The notes under the pieces: generated by a model
Told to the model about the DNA's origin: nothing
The model's database searches: none
What the model saw: the letters and a program-made list of their open reading frames with translations, nothing else
Shown: positions 14,971-17,365 of the stretch, in pieces
Layout of the letters: every line of letters begins with the position of its first letter
Position numbering within the stretch: the first letter of the stretch is position 1
Source of the DNA: Flavobacteriales bacterium
GTDB taxonomy: Bacteria > Bacteroidota > Bacteroidia > Flavobacteriales_D > Parvicellaceae
Reading direction: 5' to 3'
Length of the DNA stretch: 17,365 nucleotides
Assembly (NCBI GenBank): GCA_015488785.1
Contig: WFNC01000079.1
Span: 1 to 17,365, forward strand
Position numbers and translations under genes: made by a program

Positions 14971-15228
14971 ATGAACAAAAACCTAAACTTAGGACTAGAA
15001 GAATTAATTTCTTCTGCAATTGAGAAATCTGTTGCTAATGCTTTCAGAAAAGAAAAGCTAAACTTGAAAAAAGAAACTCCATTTAAGAAAATTGGAGGTA
15101 TAGACTTAGCTGTTGAGATTACAGGCTTAACAGAAATACAAATGCTAACGCTGAATCTTTTAATTCTAAAATCAAACTCTTTAGAGCTAATCAAAGAGGT
15201 TCACAGATGTCAAATTCTTCCTATTTAG
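14971..15228 (+). pseudogene. Truncated helix-turn-helix/excisionase-like gene running into transposase DNA
   Basis: The open frame gives 85 residues. Residues 1-54 (MNKNLNLGLEELISSAIEKS, then the basic FRKEKLNLKK, then KKIGGIDLAVEITGL) resemble the N-terminal half of the small MerR/excisionase-like DNA-binding proteins common on Bacteroidota mobile elements. In these, the segment ending ITGL normally leads into the recognition helix of the HTH (K-x-TIY-x-LVS). Here the match stops at about 15128, where the sequence becomes the end of a transposase in a different frame. The residues after ITGL are therefore an out-of-frame reading of other DNA, and the protein should lack its recognition helix. 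Confidence 0.6.
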
Positions 15229-15250
15229 ACTAGCTCAACTTTTTGCCTAA
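15129..15250 (+). mobile_element. C-terminal remnant of an ISL3/ISAon1-like DDE transposase, frameshifted
   Basis: From 15129 one frame reads NRNTNANAESFNSKIKLFRA and continues NQRG; from 15197 another frame reads RFTDVKFFLFRLAQLFA and stops at TAA 15248-15250. Joined by one missing base at about 15201, this is the conserved end of ISAon1/ISL3-like transposases (N-A-x-AESFN-x-KIK-x-FR, then F-x-DVKFF-x-[FY]RL-x-x-LFA). Only about 40 residues remain; the rest of the element is absent upstream, where the helix-turn-helix gene begins. The inverted-repeat-like TCCCCAAATTTT follows the stop directly. Confidence 0.7.
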
Positions 15251-15484
15251 TCCCCAAATTTTAGACGCGCCCCCCCCTTTTCTTCCAGTAATGAGAGGTA
15301 TTGCTACACTTAGAGCAAATAATTCCTTCTTGCTCTCGAATCTGTTTAAATTTCAACTTGCAACTCTCTTCTGTTGGATAAATCTTGTAAAAATCTAATA
15401 ATTTCATATCTATAATTGTTAAGTTGATATAAAAGTACAAGCTTACAACGTAATCTATTTACGTTCTAAAAAAAAACTTGGGGA
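15251..15484. repeat. Short inverted repeats bracketing the IS1595-like stub
   Basis: TCCCCAAATTTT at 15251-15262 is matched in inverted orientation by the sequence ending at 15484 (reading TCCCCAAGTTTT on the minus strand), 11 of 12 bases. Both are followed inward by T/A-rich bases and an AGA..CG. They could be the two ends of an internally deleted element of about 234 bases, or ends of two different insertion sequences. Confidence 0.5.
15261..15407 (-). pseudogene. N-terminal stub of an IS1595-family transposase
   Basis: The minus strand reads 48 residues, MKLLDFYKIYPTEESCKLKF, then KQIREQEGIICSKCSNTSHY and WKKRGGRV. The start, the spacing of the acidic PTEE segment and the CxxC-x-n-HYW pattern match the N-terminal zinc-ribbon of IS1595-like transposases, which normally run to about 300 residues with a DDE/DDN domain. 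Similarity ends at HYWKK, at a C8 run (15270-15277) that marks the deletion junction, and a stop follows. It is not functional. Confidence 0.7.
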
Positions 15485-15729
15485 AACAAGCGTATAATTT
15501 ATCTTTTAATTGATATGGATACTGAATTTCGTTCCGTTGTTTTGCGTTAGGGATTACTCATTTATTTTTATTTTATAAATGTGTATTCGTGAAATCGCTT
15601 CGCTCAGTTGAAGCGGCATCCTTTTCTGTTTTTTTTATTTCAAAAAAAACAGAAAAGATACAGCGGATAGCCCGCTCGAACGCCCAAAAAATTATTGTTC
15701 TAAACCCTAAATTTGGTTAATTATAAAAA
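15408..15729. other. Gene-free stretch between the IS1595-like stub and kbl
   Basis: It holds the upstream end of the IS1595-like remnant (to about 15484, including the small inverted repeat AACGTAA/TTACGTT at 15447-15465) and the left copy of the kbl-flanking repeat element (15540-15689). No coding frame is evident. Confidence 0.6.
15540..15689 (+). repeat. Left copy of a dispersed palindromic intergenic element
   Basis: The outer end is TTTTGCGTTAGGGAT (15540-15554) and the inner end is ATAGCCCGCTCGAACGCCC (15667-15685) plus AAAA. Between them lie GCGGCATCC and a perfect 16-base inverted repeat (15621-15636 and 15642-15657; loop ATTTC). An inverted copy with the same ends lies beyond kbl. 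From memory, flavobacterial genomes carry many related intergenic sequences (AGCGGCATCC ... AAAAGATA.AGCGGATAGC) with no known function. The hairpin could also help end kbl transcription. Confidence 0.7.
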
Positions 15730-16917
15730 TTAAATAACGTTCAACTTTTTACCTACTTTTATAAATGCATCTACCGCCTTGTCTAAATGTTCGGTGGTGT
15801 GTGCAGCCGATATTTGAGTTCTAATTCTCGCTTTGTCCTTAGGCACAACAGGGTAAAAGAAACCGATTGCATAAACGCCTTCTTTCAACAATTCGTTGGC
15901 AAAATCTTGCGATAAAGCCGCGTCGTACAACATAATCGGTACAATTGGTGAGTTCCCTTCTTTTACATCGAAACCTGCCGCTACAATTTTATCCTTAAAA
16001 TATTTGGTATTGGCTTCCAATTTATCTCTCAACGAAGTGTCTTTGCTCAAGATATCGAAAACCTTATTTGCTGCTCCAACAATACTCGGAGCCAATGAAT
16101 TCGAAAATAAATAAGGACGAGAACGTTGACGTAAAATTTCTATAACTTCCTTTTTTCCAGTTGTATAACCGCCCATAGCTCCCCCAAGTGCCTTACCCAA
16201 AGTTCCCGTTATAATATCGACTCTGTCCAATACGTTGTGAAATTCTGGAACTCCACGACCTGTTTTTCCTATAAATCCAGCCGAGTGACATTCGTCGGTC
16301 ATTACCAAGGCTCCATATTTGTCTGCCAAATCACAAATTTCGTCCATTTTGGCAAGGTCACCATCCATAGAAAATACACCGTCTGTAACGATTATGGTGT
16401 GTCTTTGTGCTTGCGCTTTTTTCAATTGTTCTTCCAAGTCAGCCATATCGCTGTGCTTAAATCTGTAACGTTGTGCCTTGCATAATCTTACGCCATCAAT
16501 AATCGAAGCGTGGTTCAATTCGTCCGAAATAATCGCGTCTTCTGCGTTAAATAATGGTTCAAAAACTCCTCCGTTAGCATCAAAAGCGGCAGCGTACAAT
16601 ATCGTGTCTTCTGTTCCGTAGAAGTCAGCAATTTTTTGTTCCAATTCTTTGTGAATGTCCTGAGTTCCGCAAATAAAACGTACCGACGACATTCCAAATC
16701 CGTGCGAATCCAATGCGTCTTTCGATGCTTGAATCACATCGGGATGAGACGATAATCCCAAATAATTATTGGCACACATAATAATTACATCTTCGCCAGT
16801 ATTTACAGTTACTTCAGCTCCTTGTGGAGAAGTAATTACACGTTCCGATTTGAATAATCCAGACGCTTTTATGTTTTTTAATTCGCTTTCTAAATGCTGT
16901 TTTAGTTTTCCGTACAT
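15730..16917 (-). CDS. kbl: Glycine C-acetyltransferase (2-amino-3-ketobutyrate CoA ligase)
   Basis: This is a 395-residue PLP enzyme of the alpha-oxoamine synthase family (E. coli Kbl 398). With CoA it cleaves 2-amino-3-oxobutyrate, made from threonine by threonine dehydrogenase, into glycine and acetyl-CoA. It has ANNYLGLSSHPD (residues 49-60), GFGMSSVRFICGTQDIHKEL (73-92) typical of Kbl, DELNHASIIDG (132-142), TDECHSAGFIGKTGRG (207-222; Asp208, His211) and the PLP lysine in TGTLGKALGGAMGG (Lys242). The C terminus is complete. No tdh gene is in the window. A hand count of one 60-base sample (16201-16260) gives 26 G+C, against 22 and 19 in samples from uvrA (8281-8340) and the PD40-OmpA gene (2641-2700). 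I see no clear promoter in the 40 bases between its start and the repeat element. Confidence 0.95.
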   Translation of the reverse strand: MYGKLKQHLESELKNIKASGLFKSERVITSPQGAEVTVNTGEDVIIMCANNYLGLSSHPDVIQASKDALDSHGFGMSSVRFICGTQDIHKELEQKIADFYGTEDTILYAAAFDANGGVFEPLFNAEDAIISDELNHASIIDGVRLCKAQRYRFKHSDMADLEEQLKKAQAQRHTIIVTDGVFSMDGDLAKMDEICDLADKYGALVMTDECHSAGFIGKTGRGVPEFHNVLDRVDIITGTLGKALGGAMGGYTTGKKEVIEILRQRSRPYLFSNSLAPSIVGAANKVFDILSKDTSLRDKLEANTKYFKDKIVAAGFDVKEGNSPIVPIMLYDAALSQDFANELLKEGVYAIGFFYPVVPKDKARIRTQISAAHTTEHLDKAVDAFIKVGKKLNVI

Positions 16918-17365
16918 CGTTTTATTTTTTATTATAATTCACTTTTTTAATCCTCTTTTGGGCGTTCGAGCGGGCTATTCGCTTGTAGTTTTTGCGTTGT
17001 CAATAAGTAAATCTAACCCAAAAAGGAGCTCATAAAATCGCTCTTTTTAGCTAAGCTTTACTAATTGACAAATCAAAAAGCTAACGCTACTATCCCTAAC
17101 GCAAAAAAATACTAAATGATTTTTTTATGCTTATCCGTTTGTTTCCTCCAAACAATAAATAATCTATTGTTTTCTTACTCTACTTGCTCTATGTCCTCAA
17201 GCCGGACAGGCTCTTCATTTTTTTATTTATTCTTTTTTATTTTCTTTTTAAAGGTATAAATGAGAACGTTTCACTTAGTTCTTAGTCAAAAAAACGAAGC
17301 AACTAAGCGATAGCGACCTCACGCACACAAATTTATAAAAATAATAACTTGTGCGTAAAAAAGAC
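16918..17365. other. Gene-free right end of the window
   Basis: Apart from the right repeat copy (16956-17106), the sequence has three short inverted repeats: AACAATA/TATTGTT (17151-17171), CTTAGTT/AACTAAG (17274-17307) and ACGCACA/TGTGCGT (17321-17356). I see no convincing coding frame or RNA gene. Confidence 0.5.
16956..17106 (-). repeat. Right copy of the dispersed element, inverted relative to the left copy
   Basis: The inner end (16956-16978) is the exact 23-base reverse complement of 15667-15689. The outer end (17092-17106) is the exact 15-base reverse complement of 15540-15554. The distance between ends is almost the same in both copies (about 150 bases), while the middle has largely diverged. 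Confidence 0.7.

Noticed and set aside
14952..15194. 80-residue open frame on the minus strand
   Set aside because: It is antisense to the helix-turn-helix and transposase remnants and has composition typical of a shadow frame.
15540..15689. Integron attC site
   Set aside because: The GCGTTAGGG and CGAACGCC ends recall attC cores, but they do not match GTTRRRY/RYYYAAC properly and no integrase or cassette series is present.
16237..16485. Plus-strand open frame within kbl
   Set aside because: It is antisense to a fully conserved part of kbl.
17175..17225. Minus-strand acidic mini-frame ending EEPVRLEDIEQVE
   Set aside because: The frame is only about 15 codons long and preceded by stops; it could be the decayed end of a gene, but the evidence is too thin.

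Overview
The window looks like chromosomal DNA of a member of the Bacteroidota, most likely Flavobacteriales. The evidence is low GC, no Shine-Dalgarno sequences before the starts, several promoters of the Bacteroidota type (TTTG, 19-21 bases, TAnnTTTG), a type IX secretion/gliding gene set (secreted protein with a type B sorting domain, PorP/SprF, PD40-OmpA protein), and flavobacterial-type insertion-sequence remnants and intergenic repeats.

Layout. 1-6188, plus strand: the 3' part of a large secreted protein with SprB-like repeats and a C-terminal sorting domain, then a PorP/SprF outer-membrane protein, a PD40/OmpA protein with a seven-fold internal motif, a membrane acyltransferase and an RluE-type pseudouridine synthase. 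The last three genes are joined by overlapping stop/start codons, so 1-6188 probably forms one transcription unit. 6329-6401: tRNA-Lys and its terminator. 6463-10407, minus strand: uvrA followed by a glycosyltransferase. 10654-13124, plus strand: a lipoprotein with an OmpA domain, a secreted protein of unknown function, and methylmalonyl-CoA epimerase. 13078-13716, minus strand: a HAD phosphatase whose 3' end overlaps the epimerase gene. It is divergent from a tRNA with a CAT anticodon (13785-13858, probably Ile2), and the two face each other across a perfectly palindromic double promoter.

The region after that tRNA (about 13899-15484) is a graveyard of mobile DNA. It holds a broken gene of unknown function, three 21-base tandem repeats, a truncated helix-turn-helix/excisionase-like gene running into the frameshifted C-terminal end of a transposase, and a 48-residue N-terminal stub of an IS1595-like transposase between short inverted repeats. 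The window ends with kbl (glycine C-acetyltransferase, minus strand), which stands alone between two inverted copies of an approximately 150-base repeat element and has higher GC than the other genes sampled.

The most interesting points are the inverted repeat pair around kbl, the palindromic divergent tRNA/phosphatase promoter, the OmpA domain without its usual peptidoglycan-binding aspartate and with a repeated G-x-F-x-aromatic motif, and the layered remnants next to the tRNA. I did not find a clearly new intact multi-gene system.
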